Shown: positions 16,861 to 24,789, numbered from the stretch's first letter. The stretch: DNA of 43,194 nt from Collinsella sp. TF05-9AC (GCF_003438495.1 NZ_QSSH01000015.1:5364-48557); one strand, 5' to 3'. The notes: a model not told the origin generated them from the sequence alone. Made by a program: numbers and translations.

Positions 16861-17871
16861 CTAGATCGAGGTGGAGTCGAGCCAGTTGAGCTTGCACTCG
16901 AGAATGCGCTGCTCGCCGGGTTCGCTGCTTCCGTCAAGTAGGGCGAGCAGCATCTCGGCTGCTTCGCGACCTTCTTGGTCGACGGGCTCGATGATGGTGG
17001 AGACGGTCGGTGTGGTGAGATTAGTCCAGTCTTCGCAGTTGAGTCCCAAAAGGCCGATTTGCTGCGGAAGCAGATGGGCCATTGGCTGGAGGGCCTTGTA
17101 GACACGGGGAAGTGCCCACTGATTTTGCACGAAGATAAGGGTTCGCTTGGCGGGATTGAACTTGAATTTAAAGTATTCAGTGAGCTCGTTGATTGACGGC
17201 TTGTTGTGATCGATGGGAATCGCTTTGTAGAGCTGCCCGTTCGCTGCCAGCGCCTCGGCATACCCCTGAAAACGCTCCATGCGGGTGCGCATTTCGGTCA
17301 TGTTGGCGGCAATGGAAAAGAAATCTTCGTAGCCGGCGTCGAGGAGTGCCTGTGTGGCGTTGTACACGCCGTCGTAAAGGTTGGTTTTGATCCAGCTGGT
17401 ACCTGGGCTATAGATGGCCGCATCGAAAAAGACGACCGGCTTGCCGGCGCGTCTAATGCGGTCATGCACGGCTTTGAAGTTTGCCGTGGGCTGGATGATA
17501 AAGCCATCGACGCCCAGCGAGAGCATCTTGTCGACGTACATGAGCTCGGTCTCGGGGTTAAAGTCGCTCGTGCAAACGACCGTCTGGTAGCCCGCGGGGA
17601 GCATGACCTGCTTCATGCCATTGAGAACGAGCCCCGCCCATTTGTTGGTGTTATCCAAAATGATGATGGCAATGACGTGGGTTTGCTTGCCGGTGAGCGT
17701 CTGCGCTTGGGCGTTGGGAACGTATCCGAGTTCCTTAATGACGCGCGCGATTTTGTTCTGCGTCTTCTCGCTAAGCTTTTCTCGTTTGTCGTTGAGGTAA
17801 TACGAGACGCTTGCCGTCGAGGTTCCCGCCTCTCGAGCGACGTCTGCGATCGTAACGCGCTGTTTTGCCAC
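16861..17871 (-). CDS. LacI-family transcriptional regulator, probable regulator of the PTS operon
   Basis: 336 residues. The N-terminal helix-turn-helix reads VTIADVAREAGTSTASVSYY with the hinge YVPNAQAQTL, followed by a periplasmic-binding-protein-like sensor domain. The GTG at 17871 is chosen: AAGGAG lies five bases upstream and the protein then begins MAKQRVTIADV, as is usual. An in-frame ATG at 17907 would add 12 residues and lacks a good ribosome-binding site. It is divergent from the sugar PTS operon, which it probably represses, sensing the sugar or its phosphate. Ligand unknown. Confidence 0.9.
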   Translation of the reverse strand: MAKQRVTIADVAREAGTSTASVSYYLNDKREKLSEKTQNKIARVIKELGYVPNAQAQTLTGKQTHVIAIIILDNTNKWAGLVLNGMKQVMLPAGYQTVVCTSDFNPETELMYVDKMLSLGVDGFIIQPTANFKAVHDRIRRAGKPVVFFDAAIYSPGTSWIKTNLYDGVYNATQALLDAGYEDFFSIAANMTEMRTRMERFQGYAEALAANGQLYKAIPIDHNKPSINELTEYFKFKFNPAKRTLIFVQNQWALPRVYKALQPMAHLLPQQIGLLGLNCEDWTNLTTPTVSTIIEPVDQEGREAAEMLLALLDGSSEPGEQRILECKLNWLDSTSI

Positions 17872-18286
17872 AGCGACTCCTTCCGACAGATGAGCATTTT
17901 CCAACATGATGACTTTGAGTCTTGGTGAAGGATACGCTTCGGTGAGCGGCTTTTTCCTTTCATATGAGTATGCAACAAATGCGGCATACGGGTGGGGTCG
18001 AAATTTGTGACCGGCATGCGCATCTGCCGTCTACCGAGAAAATCAAATACTTCTTGACTTTTGAAATCGAGGGCAAAATCGCAGGATTCATTTTTGGTTA
18101 AACGCATAACTAAATCGCATAACCAACGCTCTGACCTGCGCGTTTACCGAAATAAGCTGGCATTAAGAAAAACGAGCACCTATATTGTTCTTGTCGAAAA
18201 GACAGCAAGTCCAAACGGCAGGGGATGCTCCGGAGGCCTCCGCAAACGGTGTCTTGCGCACGCAACTCTATGAAAAGAGGGAAGCA
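17872..18286. promoter_or_regulatory. Control region between the LacI gene and the PTS operon
   Basis: This 415-bp region has no gene. GTTAAACGCATAAC (18097-18110) is a LacI-type operator candidate: a 14-bp dyad with central CG, symmetric at 12 positions. It lies within a wider dyad, TTGGTTA (18094-18100) with TAACCAA (18120-18126). CGCATAAC occurs twice, at 18103 and 18116. TTGACT (18054-18059) and TATATT (18181-18186) are possible -35 and -10 elements of different promoters; neither has an ideal partner. Confidence 0.45.
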
Positions 18287-19759
18287 ATGAAGATCGTAGG
18301 CGTTGCCGCCTGTACTGTGGGTATCGCCCACACGTATATGGCCCAGAAGGCGATTCAGGATGAATGCGCCGCCCGTGGCATCGAGTGCAAGGTCGAGGCT
18401 CAGGGTGGCCTGGGTATCGAGAATGAGCTCACGCAGGAAGACGTGGACTCCGCCGACCTGGTCCTGGAGTCCGTCGACGTGGGTGTCGAGAACGAGGACC
18501 GTTTTGAGCAGAAGATGGCCGAGGGCAAGTTCCTGAAGGTCGGCACCTCTGATGTAATCGCCGATCCGGTAAAGATCATCGACCAGGCCATTGAGATCAT
18601 CAAGGCGACGGGTGGCGCCGTTGACGCGCCCAAGGCCGAGGCCAAGGCAGAGAAGAAGGCCGTCTCCGCTGCCCCGCAGGCCCCGACACCGGCGTCCAAG
18701 CAGTCTATCTTTGCCGATCCTGGCAAGACGCTGCTCAATGCATTCAATACCGGCGTTTCCTATTTTATCCCCATCGTCGTTATCGGCGGCGTGTTTCTTG
18801 CCTTCTCGCTGGCATCCGGTACCGCCGGCGCCAACGGCATGGAGGTTACGAACCCGCTGATGGTGAGCCTTAACACCATCGGCATGGCCGGCATCTCCAT
18901 GATGATCCCGGTGCTTGCGGCATACATCTCCTACTCGATGGCCGGCAAGCCCGCGCTCGCCCCCGGTTTTGTCCTGGGCTACCTGGTCAATAACGCAGTC
19001 GTTACCCCTAACGGCAACAGCGTTTCGACCGGCTTCTTGGGCGCCATGATCATGGCGGTCATCTGCGGCTACTTTGTCCGCTGGATGAAGACCTGGAAGG
19101 TCAACAACACCATCCAGACCATCATGCCCATCCTGATCATCCCGATTCTGACCTCGCTTGTCCTGGGCATGGCCTATATCTACATCCTGGCCACGCCGCT
19201 TGGCTTTGTGATGGACTGGCTCACCGGCGTGCTCGGCAGCCTGCAGGGCGGTTCCGCAGTTGTCCTGGGTCTGGTCATTGGCGTTATGACCGCCTTCGAT
19301 ATGGGTGGCCCCATCAACAAGACCGCCTCGACCTTCACCATGGCCATCATGGCCTCCGGTATCTACGGTCCTAACGGTATGTTCCGCGTCGCCGTCGCCG
19401 TTCCCCCGATCGCCTGTGGCCTCGCTGCGCTCATCGCCAAGAACAAGTTCGATGACGCTGACCGCCAGATGGGCATCTCCGCGCTGTTCATGGGCTGCAT
19501 CGGTATTACCGAGGGCGCTATCCCCTTCGCGGTCAAGGACCTCGGTCACACCCTGCCCGGCATTTGCATCGGCTCTGCCGTGGGTGCGGCACTTGCCGCC
19601 TTCCAGGGCATCGACTGCTACGTCCCGCACGGTGGCTTTATCGTCGCCCTTGCCACCAACAACGTCGCGCTGTTCTGCCTGGACATCGTGATTGGCGCCG
19701 TGGTCGCCGCTGCAATCCTGATTGCCATGAAGCCCACGCTCGATAAGCAGGCCAAGTAA
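18287..19759 (+). CDS. PTS fructose-type transporter, EIIBC component
   Basis: 490 residues. Imports a sugar and phosphorylates it. The IIB domain (1 to about 100) begins MKIVGVAACTVGIAHTYMA with the phosphorylated Cys9. A flexible Ala/Lys/Pro linker follows (about 105-140). The IIC domain (about 145-485) is very hydrophobic with eight to ten membrane segments and contains FDMGGPINKTA and GITEGAIPFA, typical of fructose-family IIC. The sugar may be fructose, tagatose or another ketohexose. The ATG at 18287 has AGAGGGAAG upstream. First gene of the sugar operon; EIIA is encoded by the last gene. Confidence 0.93.
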   Translation: MKIVGVAACTVGIAHTYMAQKAIQDECAARGIECKVEAQGGLGIENELTQEDVDSADLVLESVDVGVENEDRFEQKMAEGKFLKVGTSDVIADPVKIIDQAIEIIKATGGAVDAPKAEAKAEKKAVSAAPQAPTPASKQSIFADPGKTLLNAFNTGVSYFIPIVVIGGVFLAFSLASGTAGANGMEVTNPLMVSLNTIGMAGISMMIPVLAAYISYSMAGKPALAPGFVLGYLVNNAVVTPNGNSVSTGFLGAMIMAVICGYFVRWMKTWKVNNTIQTIMPILIIPILTSLVLGMAYIYILATPLGFVMDWLTGVLGSLQGGSAVVLGLVIGVMTAFDMGGPINKTASTFTMAIMASGIYGPNGMFRVAVAVPPIACGLAALIAKNKFDDADRQMGISALFMGCIGITEGAIPFAVKDLGHTLPGICIGSAVGAALAAFQGIDCYVPHGGFIVALATNNVALFCLDIVIGAVVAAAILIAMKPTLDKQAK

Positions 19760-19774
19760 ACCTTTAAGGACTCC

Positions 19775-19861
19775 GGTTGTGCGGAGGGATGGATTTGACT
19801 CCGCACAACCGCCCCTACACAACAAAATCCATCCGTACTGATAGGGCCCACATCTGGGTCC
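19775..19861 (+). promoter_or_regulatory. Intercistronic RNA structure with competing hairpins
   Basis: Three stems can form in the 144-nt gap. Stem 1 pairs 19775-19786 with 19799-19810 (12 bp). Stem 2 pairs 19787-19796 with 19825-19834 (10 bp), using the loop of stem 1. Stem 3 pairs 19844-19850 with 19855-19861. Stems 1 and 2 interlock, so they probably exclude each other. No T tract follows. It could be an mRNA-stability element or a switch for the next gene. Confidence 0.45.
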
Positions 19862-19903
19862 CAGGGAACTTTTGTCAAAAATCCTCTGGAGAAGGAGAAC
19901 AAA

Positions 19904-21178
19904 ATGTCCAACCTCACCATCCGTCAGGCCGTTCAGGGCATGCTCAAGCTGCAGGATAGCGGCGATCACGCAACCATGGTCGGCATTGGCCCCATGAGCC
20001 CCAACCTGATTCAGGCCGTGTTCGAGCTTGCCAAGGACGAGGATTTCCCGCCCATGTTTATCGCCAGCCGCAACCAGGTCGATATGGACGAGATGGGCGC
20101 CGGCTACGTCAACGGTTGGGACCAGACGCGCTTTGCCGCCGACATCAAGAAGGTTGCCGACGAGGTGGGTTACACCGGTCCGTACTACCTGTGCCGCGAT
20201 CACGGCGGTCCGTGGCAGCGCGACGAGGAGCGTAACGCCCACCTGCCCGAGGACGAGGCCATGGAGCTCGCCCGCAAGTCCTTCGTCGCCGACATGGAGG
20301 CGGGCTTTGACCTGCTGATGGTCGACCCCACCAAGGACCCCTATCAGATCGGCAAGGTTATTCCGCTCGACGTGGTGCTTCGCCGCACGATCGATCTTAT
20401 CGACTACCTTGAGCAGTACCGTCGCGAGCATAACCTGCCCGAGGTCGCCTATGAGGTCGGTACCGAGGAGACCAATGGCGGCTTGACCTCTACCGATAAG
20501 TACGAGGAGTTCATTTCTCAGCTGCAGCCCGAGCTCGAGAAGCGCGGCTGCCCCATGCCCACCTTTATCGTCGGCCAGACCGGCACCCTTACCCGCTGGA
20601 CGGAGCAGGTCGGTCACTACAACTTCAAGAACGCCCGCGAGCTTGCCGATATGGCCAAGCGCTATGGCGTGGGCCTGAAGGAGCACAACGCCGACTATCT
20701 GGACGACGCGACGCTGCTCGAGCACATCCCGGCACACGTGACCGCCTCCAACGTCGCTCCGCAGTATGGCACCGAGGAGACCCGCGCCTACCTCAAGCTC
20801 TGCGCCACCGAGCAGATCCTGGTCGACAACGGTCTGTGCGATGACCCCTCCGACCTGTATCACACGCTGCTGGTCAAGGCTATCAAGACCGAGCGCTGGC
20901 GCAAGTGGATGACTGGCGACGACGTCAACCTGCAGGTCGATGACATCCTTGCCGACGATGAGCTCAGCCTGAAGATCCTGGATGTCTCCGGCCACTATGC
21001 GTTCAACGATCCCGAGGTCAAGGAGCAGGTCGAGAAGCTCTATCGCAACCTCGCTGCCCAGGACATCGACGGCAAGCGCTTTGTGATCGAGCACATCAAG
21101 CGCCCGATCAAGCAGTACGTCGTCGGTCTTAACCTCAAGGGCGTCACGAGCCGCATCGAGAAGGCTCTCGAGGACTAA
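19904..21178 (+). CDS. Class II D-tagatose-bisphosphate aldolase non-catalytic subunit-like protein (GatZ/KbaZ family)
   Basis: 424 residues, the normal length for GatZ/KbaZ. Family segments are visible across the protein: GIGPMSPNLIQAVFELAKD, SRNQVDMDEMG, YLCRDHGGPWQRDEERNA, YEVGTEETNGG and a C-terminal FNDPEV with IKQYVVGLNL. In E. coli these proteins stabilise the catalytic GatY/KbaY aldolase. No such partner is in this operon. Some stand-alone homologues are reported as ketohexose-6-phosphate 4-epimerases, which would fit here by converting tagatose 6-phosphate to fructose 6-phosphate. That role is inferred. GAGAAGGAG precedes the start. Confidence 0.88.
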   Translation: MSNLTIRQAVQGMLKLQDSGDHATMVGIGPMSPNLIQAVFELAKDEDFPPMFIASRNQVDMDEMGAGYVNGWDQTRFAADIKKVADEVGYTGPYYLCRDHGGPWQRDEERNAHLPEDEAMELARKSFVADMEAGFDLLMVDPTKDPYQIGKVIPLDVVLRRTIDLIDYLEQYRREHNLPEVAYEVGTEETNGGLTSTDKYEEFISQLQPELEKRGCPMPTFIVGQTGTLTRWTEQVGHYNFKNARELADMAKRYGVGLKEHNADYLDDATLLEHIPAHVTASNVAPQYGTEETRAYLKLCATEQILVDNGLCDDPSDLYHTLLVKAIKTERWRKWMTGDDVNLQVDDILADDELSLKILDVSGHYAFNDPEVKEQVEKLYRNLAAQDIDGKRFVIEHIKRPIKQYVVGLNLKGVTSRIEKALED

Positions 21179-21197
21179 GTAGCTTTTCCTACACGAC

Positions 21198-21270
21198 GCC
21201 GGGCCTGGGGCATGTCCCAGCCGCAGGCCCGGCACATAGGACAAAGGGACATCCCCTTTGTCCTATTTTT
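21198..21270 (+). terminator. Two hairpins, the second a terminator-like GGGAC repeat
   Basis: A 10-bp stem (21198-21207 with 21224-21233) is followed by an 11-bp stem AGGACAAAGGG (21238-21248) with 21254-21264 and a run of six Ts. The second has the form of an intrinsic terminator and also carries the GGGACA core of the dispersed repeats. Because the next gene belongs to the same pathway, it may only attenuate transcription. Confidence 0.6.
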
Positions 21271-21303
21271 TGAGTTTTGGATTCCTTCGAAGGAGTTTGC
21301 ACC

Positions 21304-21987
21304 ATGAAGTTCTTTATCGATACCGCCAATCTGGACGAGATCGCCGAGGCCAAGAGCTGGGGCTGCCTGGCCGGTGTTACCACCAACCCGTCCCTGTACG
21401 CCAAGACCGGCGGCAAGCTTGCCGACTTTGAGCCGCATATGCTCAAGATTGCCGAGCTCTGCGAGGGCCTGCCCGTTTCCGCCGAGTCTACCGCTACCAC
21501 TGCCGAGGGTATGATCGAGGAGGGCAAGCGCCTTGCCGCCCTCGCCCCCAACATCGTGGTCAAGCTTCCCGTGTGCGAGGCCGGCCTTGCCGCCTGCCGT
21601 GCACTGGCCGATGCTGGCGTGCGCGTCAACATGACGCTCGTCTTCTCGCCGACGCAGGCCCTTATGGCCGCCAATGCCGGTGCTCGCTACATCAGCCCGT
21701 TTGTCGGTCGTTTCGATGACATCGCCGAGGACGGTATCTCGCAGCTCGACAACGTCGTGACCTGCATTAAGAACTACGACTGGACGGGCAAGAACGTCGA
21801 CGACACCGTCGAGATCATCACCGCCTCGGTTCGTACGCCCAACCACGTGACCCAGGCCGCGCTACTCGGTGCCGATATTGCGACCGTGCCCATGGCCGCT
21901 CTCAAGAAGTGCCTGCATCATCCGCTGACCGACCAGGGCCTCGCCTCTTTTGAGGCTGACTGGCAGAAGGTCGTCGCTCAGGCTTAA
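21304..21987 (+). CDS. Fructose-6-phosphate aldolase/transaldolase (FSA/TalC type)
   Basis: 227 residues, the short form of the transaldolase family. It either cleaves fructose 6-phosphate to dihydroxyacetone and glyceraldehyde 3-phosphate or moves a C3 unit between sugar phosphates. The N-terminus MKFFIDTANLDEI and the TTNPSL motif are diagnostic. The Schiff-base lysine is Lys87 in VVKLPVCEAG. The C-terminal region GADIATVPMAALKKCLHHPLTD is typical. The distinction between aldolase and transaldolase cannot be made by eye; the transketolase genes beside it favour transaldolase. The ATG at 21304 has GAAGGAG upstream. Confidence 0.9.
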   Translation: MKFFIDTANLDEIAEAKSWGCLAGVTTNPSLYAKTGGKLADFEPHMLKIAELCEGLPVSAESTATTAEGMIEEGKRLAALAPNIVVKLPVCEAGLAACRALADAGVRVNMTLVFSPTQALMAANAGARYISPFVGRFDDIAEDGISQLDNVVTCIKNYDWTGKNVDDTVEIITASVRTPNHVTQAALLGADIATVPMAALKKCLHHPLTDQGLASFEADWQKVVAQA

Positions 21988-22050
21988 CGAGTGGATTGCC
22001 CCGGCATCGCGTCATCCGGTGCCGGGGTTGTTCTCAAGAGAGGAATTCGT

Positions 22051-22881
22051 ATGACCAACCAGGAGCTGGCGAAGGTCGCCAATGAGGTCAGGAAGGGTGT
22101 CGTGACTGCGGTTCACGCGGCCAAGTCGGGACACCCGGGTGGATCGCTCGGTGCTGCCGACATCATGACGTATCTGTACTTTGAGGAAATGAATATCGAT
22201 CCTGCCGACCCTCACAAGGCCGATCGCGATCGCTTTGTGCTCTCCAAGGGTCACGCGGCGCCGGGCCTGTATTCGGTGTTGGCAAATCGCGGCTATTTTC
22301 CCGTCGAAGAGCTCGAGACGCTCCGTCATATTGGCAGCCGACTGCAGGGCCATCCCAACATGAACGACGCCCCTGGCATCGATATGTCCACCGGATCGCT
22401 CGGTCAGGGCATCTCTGCTGCAGTTGGAATGGCGCTTGCCGCTAAGCACTGGGGCGACGGCTACCGTGTCTACACGTTGCTGGGCGACGGTGAGTGCGAG
22501 GAAGGCCAGGTGTGGGAGGCGGCCATGTTCGCCGGCAACCATGCGCTCGACAATCTTGTTGCCGTCGTCGACCACAACGGCTTGCAGATTGACGGCACGA
22601 TCGATGAAGTCAACTCGGCCATGCCGCTCGCTGACAAGTTCCGCGCCTTTAAGTGGCATGTGATCGAGCTCGCCGACGGTAACGACATGGCGCAGATTGC
22701 CGCCGCCTTTGCCGAGGCCCGCAAAGTGAGCGACTCGCCCGTGGCCATTATCGCCGAGACGGTGAAGGGCAAGGGCGTCTCCTTTATGGAAAACCAGGTG
22801 GGCTGGCACGGCAAGGCACCCAACGATGAACAGTTTGAGCAGGCCATGGCCGAGCTCGCAGCAGCAGGGGAGGAGCTCTAA
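22051..22881 (+). CDS. Transketolase, N-terminal subunit
   Basis: 276 residues. Carries the thiamine-diphosphate pyrophosphate-binding half of a split transketolase. SGHPGGSLGAADI, SKGHAAPGLYSV and the GDGECEEGQVWEAAMFA motif (Mg and ThDP binding) are present, followed by VDHNGLQIDG. It ends where the pyrimidine-binding half would begin in the fused enzyme. The start at 22051 has AGAGGAA upstream. Its stop overlaps the start of the C-terminal subunit (TAATG), a coupling that favours equal synthesis of the two halves. The pair moves C2 units between sugar phosphates. Confidence 0.94.
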   Translation: MTNQELAKVANEVRKGVVTAVHAAKSGHPGGSLGAADIMTYLYFEEMNIDPADPHKADRDRFVLSKGHAAPGLYSVLANRGYFPVEELETLRHIGSRLQGHPNMNDAPGIDMSTGSLGQGISAAVGMALAAKHWGDGYRVYTLLGDGECEEGQVWEAAMFAGNHALDNLVAVVDHNGLQIDGTIDEVNSAMPLADKFRAFKWHVIELADGNDMAQIAAAFAEARKVSDSPVAIIAETVKGKGVSFMENQVGWHGKAPNDEQFEQAMAELAAAGEEL

Positions 22882-23819
22882 TGGCAGACGTCAAGAAAGT
22901 CGCCACGCGCGTTAGCTATGGCGAGGCACTTGTCGAGCTGGGCAATGAGCGCGATGACTTTGTGGTTCTCGATGCCGACCTGGCCGCCGCCACGCAGACC
23001 GGTAAGTTTAAGGCTGCGCACCCTGAGCGCTTCTACGACGCCGGCATTGCCGAGAGCAACCTGATGGGTCTTGCCGCCGGCATCGCGACCACGGGCCGCG
23101 TTGCTTTTGCGAGCACCTTTGCGATGTTTGCCGCCGGTCGCGCCTACGAGCAGGTCCGCAATTCCATCGGCTACCCGCACCTCAACGTCAAGATTGGCGC
23201 TACTCATGCCGGCATTTCGGTGGGCGAGGACGGCGCCACGCACCAGTGCTGCGAGGATATCGCACTCATGCGCACGATTCCGGGTATGACGGTGGTCGTT
23301 CCCGCCGACGACGTCGAGGCTCGTGCCTGTGTGCGCGCCGCCTATGAGTTTGAGGGCCCGGTTTACATGCGCTTCGGCCGCCTGGCAACACCGGTCATCA
23401 ACGACTGCGAGGACTATGAGTTCAAGATTGGTCGCGGCGTGGTCGTGCGCGAGGGGTCCGATGTGACCATCATCGCTTGTGGCCTTATGGTCGCCGAGGC
23501 GCTTGAGGCTGCCGAGGCGCTCGCTGCCGATGGCATCGATGCCGAGGTCATCAACATGCATACGATCAAGCCGCTCGACGAACGCCTGGTTGTAGCCAGC
23601 GCCAAGAAGACCGGTCGCGTGGTCACTGCCGAGGAGCATTCGATTATCGGCGGTCTTGGCGAGGCCGTTGCCTCGGTGCTAGCGGAGCAGTATCCGGTGC
23701 CGATGCGTCGCGTCGGCGTGCGCGATGTGTATGGCGAGTCCGGCCCTGCGGTCGATTTGCTGCACAAGTACGGTTTGGACGCCGACGGCATCGAAGCTGC
23801 GGTCAGGTCTGTGTTGTAA
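22881..23819 (+). CDS. Transketolase, C-terminal subunit
   Basis: 312 residues. Supplies the pyrimidine-binding and C-terminal domains of the split transketolase. The catalytic Glu is in DAGIAESNLMGLAAGIA, with FASTFAMFAAGRAYEQVRN following. The region ATHAGISVGEDGATHQ contains the active-site histidines. The last third (about 190-312) is the transketolase C-terminal domain. It starts at the ATG overlapping the stop of the N-terminal subunit. This half-gene arrangement is common in gut bacteria. Confidence 0.94.
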   Translation: MADVKKVATRVSYGEALVELGNERDDFVVLDADLAAATQTGKFKAAHPERFYDAGIAESNLMGLAAGIATTGRVAFASTFAMFAAGRAYEQVRNSIGYPHLNVKIGATHAGISVGEDGATHQCCEDIALMRTIPGMTVVVPADDVEARACVRAAYEFEGPVYMRFGRLATPVINDCEDYEFKIGRGVVVREGSDVTIIACGLMVAEALEAAEALAADGIDAEVINMHTIKPLDERLVVASAKKTGRVVTAEEHSIIGGLGEAVASVLAEQYPVPMRRVGVRDVYGESGPAVDLLHKYGLDADGIEAAVRSVL

Positions 23820-23830
23820 GGAAGGTTTCC

Positions 23831-24283
23831 ATGGGATTTGTATCTGCCAACCAAGTGACGATAGGGTATACCGCCGCCTCGCGCGAGGATGCCCTGCATT
23901 ATTTGTCCGATCAGGCCGTCGAGCTCGGCTTTGCTGACGACGCATCTGCCGTAGAGACTGCCTTCATGGCTCGCGAGAACGAGGCCGAGACTGGCCTTGT
24001 CGCCGGTTTTGCCGTTCCACATGCCAAAAGCGATGCTATCCACACGCCGGGCGTTGCCGTGCTTAAGCTGGTCGAGCCCGTTGAATGGCCGAGCTTCGAT
24101 GGTGTGCCCGTCGATGTTGCGCTCGCGCTGTACGTGCCTGCCGGCGAGGCAGGAACCACGCACCTGCGCTTGCTCTCCAAGGCTGCCGTGATGCTGATGG
24201 ACGCCGGCTTCCGTGACAAGGTGCGCGCGAGCACCGATCCCGTTGAGATTGCGGAGCTCATCAATAGCGGACTCGAAGACTAG
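23831..24283 (+). CDS. PTS EIIA component, mannitol/fructose type
   Basis: 150 residues. Passes phosphate from HPr to the EIIB domain. The phosphorylated histidine is His64 in GFAVPHAKSDAI, and the following GVAVLKL segment is typical of type-2 EIIA. It is the last gene of the operon, 11 bp after the transketolase gene, with AAGGAAGG upstream. With EIIBC at the start of the operon, this completes the sugar-specific PTS; HPr and EI would be encoded elsewhere. Confidence 0.92.
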   Translation: MGFVSANQVTIGYTAASREDALHYLSDQAVELGFADDASAVETAFMARENEAETGLVAGFAVPHAKSDAIHTPGVAVLKLVEPVEWPSFDGVPVDVALALYVPAGEAGTTHLRLLSKAAVMLMDAGFRDKVRASTDPVEIAELINSGLED

Positions 24284-24325
24284 AACGGTCATCCCGTTCA
24301 ATCAATTGATCCTTCTCCAAGGAAA

Positions 24326-24363
24326 AGGGCCGCGACGCCGTATGGGTGTCACGGCCCTATTTG
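24326..24363 (+). terminator. Terminator of the sugar operon
   Basis: AGGGCCG (24326-24332) pairs with 24352-24358, with three further pairs inside (GAC with GTC). The T tract is short and interrupted. A dispersed repeat begins directly after it. Confidence 0.55.
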
Positions 24364-24365
24364 CG

Positions 24366-24415
24366 TTTCCCCAGATAAAACCTGCCAAAATAAACCTGTC
24401 CCTTTTTGGCAGGTT
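24366..24415 (+). repeat. Dispersed repeat A, copy 1
   Basis: The element runs TTCCCCAGATAAAACC, then AACCTGCCAAAA (24379-24390), 13 nt including CCTGTCCC, then TTTTGGCAGGTT (24404-24415). The arms form a perfect 12-bp hairpin. Other copies are at 24863-24912, 28066-28113 (reverse, degraded) and 30248-30295. Confidence 0.8.
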
Positions 24416-24504
24416 AATCGGGGACTATTTCACCGCAACTTAGGGCACGGTTAGGAAGTGTGCACCTTAAAGAGTGGAGCCCTTGATTAGTGAGATTGCG
24501 CTCG

Positions 24505-24676
24505 TCTCTCTAAATGTCTCTCTAAAGAGAAAGCTAGTTAAAGAGATAACATTGGGCAATCTAACAGTGAATTCGATACATCTCTCTAAATGTCTCTCTA
24601 AAACAAGGCGCTTATCTCTCTAAAGTTAGAGAGATATACGAAACGTTAGAGAGATAAATCTATTGTTTTAGAGAGA
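24505..24676. repeat. Cluster of eight TCTCTCTAAA-type motifs in both orientations
   Basis: Exact TCTCTCTAAA units lie at 24505, 24517, 24581, 24593 and 24615. Inverse TTAGAGAGA units lie at 24626, 24646 and 24668, the last being a full TTTAGAGAGA from 24667. The first four form two identical 22-bp blocks, each of two units 12 bp apart. Units at 24615 and 24626 form an 11-bp dyad, 24613-24623 with 24626-24636. No intact gene overlaps. Confidence 0.8.
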
Positions 24677-24789
24677 CGGAATGCCAAAATTCGTCCGTCC
24701 GCTACCATCTGCCAAAAATGGAGGATAAAGGACTCATCGAAGTAATGGGTTCGTCGACGAGCCGCAACCGCCGCTATCGGAAGAAGTAG
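24626..24789 (+). pseudogene. Possible decayed 3' end of a winged-helix regulator gene
   Basis: In one frame ending at the TAG at 24787 the sequence reads FRETECQNSSVRYHLPKMED followed by KGLIEVMGSSTSRNRRYRKK. This resembles the last helix and wing of the winged-helix domain that ends many Fic and AlbA_2/AAA_4-type ATP-binding proteins. An in-frame TAA lies at 24655, and units at 24626, 24646 and 24667 (spacing 20 and 21) read as heptad-like LERYTKR, LER and FRET repeats, with a frameshift between the first two. The only in-frame ATG gives 23 residues. This is a weak, by-eye similarity. Confidence 0.35.

Noticed and set aside
19775..19834. H-type pseudoknot
   Set aside because: The two stems interlock on paper, but no bases link the 5' arms, which is too short to span a 10-bp stem; mutually exclusive hairpins are more likely.
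18110..21244. 1,044-codon open frame on the minus strand across the EIIBC and GatZ-like genes
   Set aside because: It runs opposite two well-supported genes and through their spacer. The translated sequence is compositionally biased with no recognisable domain.
24505..24676. CRISPR array
   Set aside because: Units are only about 10 bp, occur in both orientations, and are spaced irregularly without spacer-length sequence between them; no cas gene is present.
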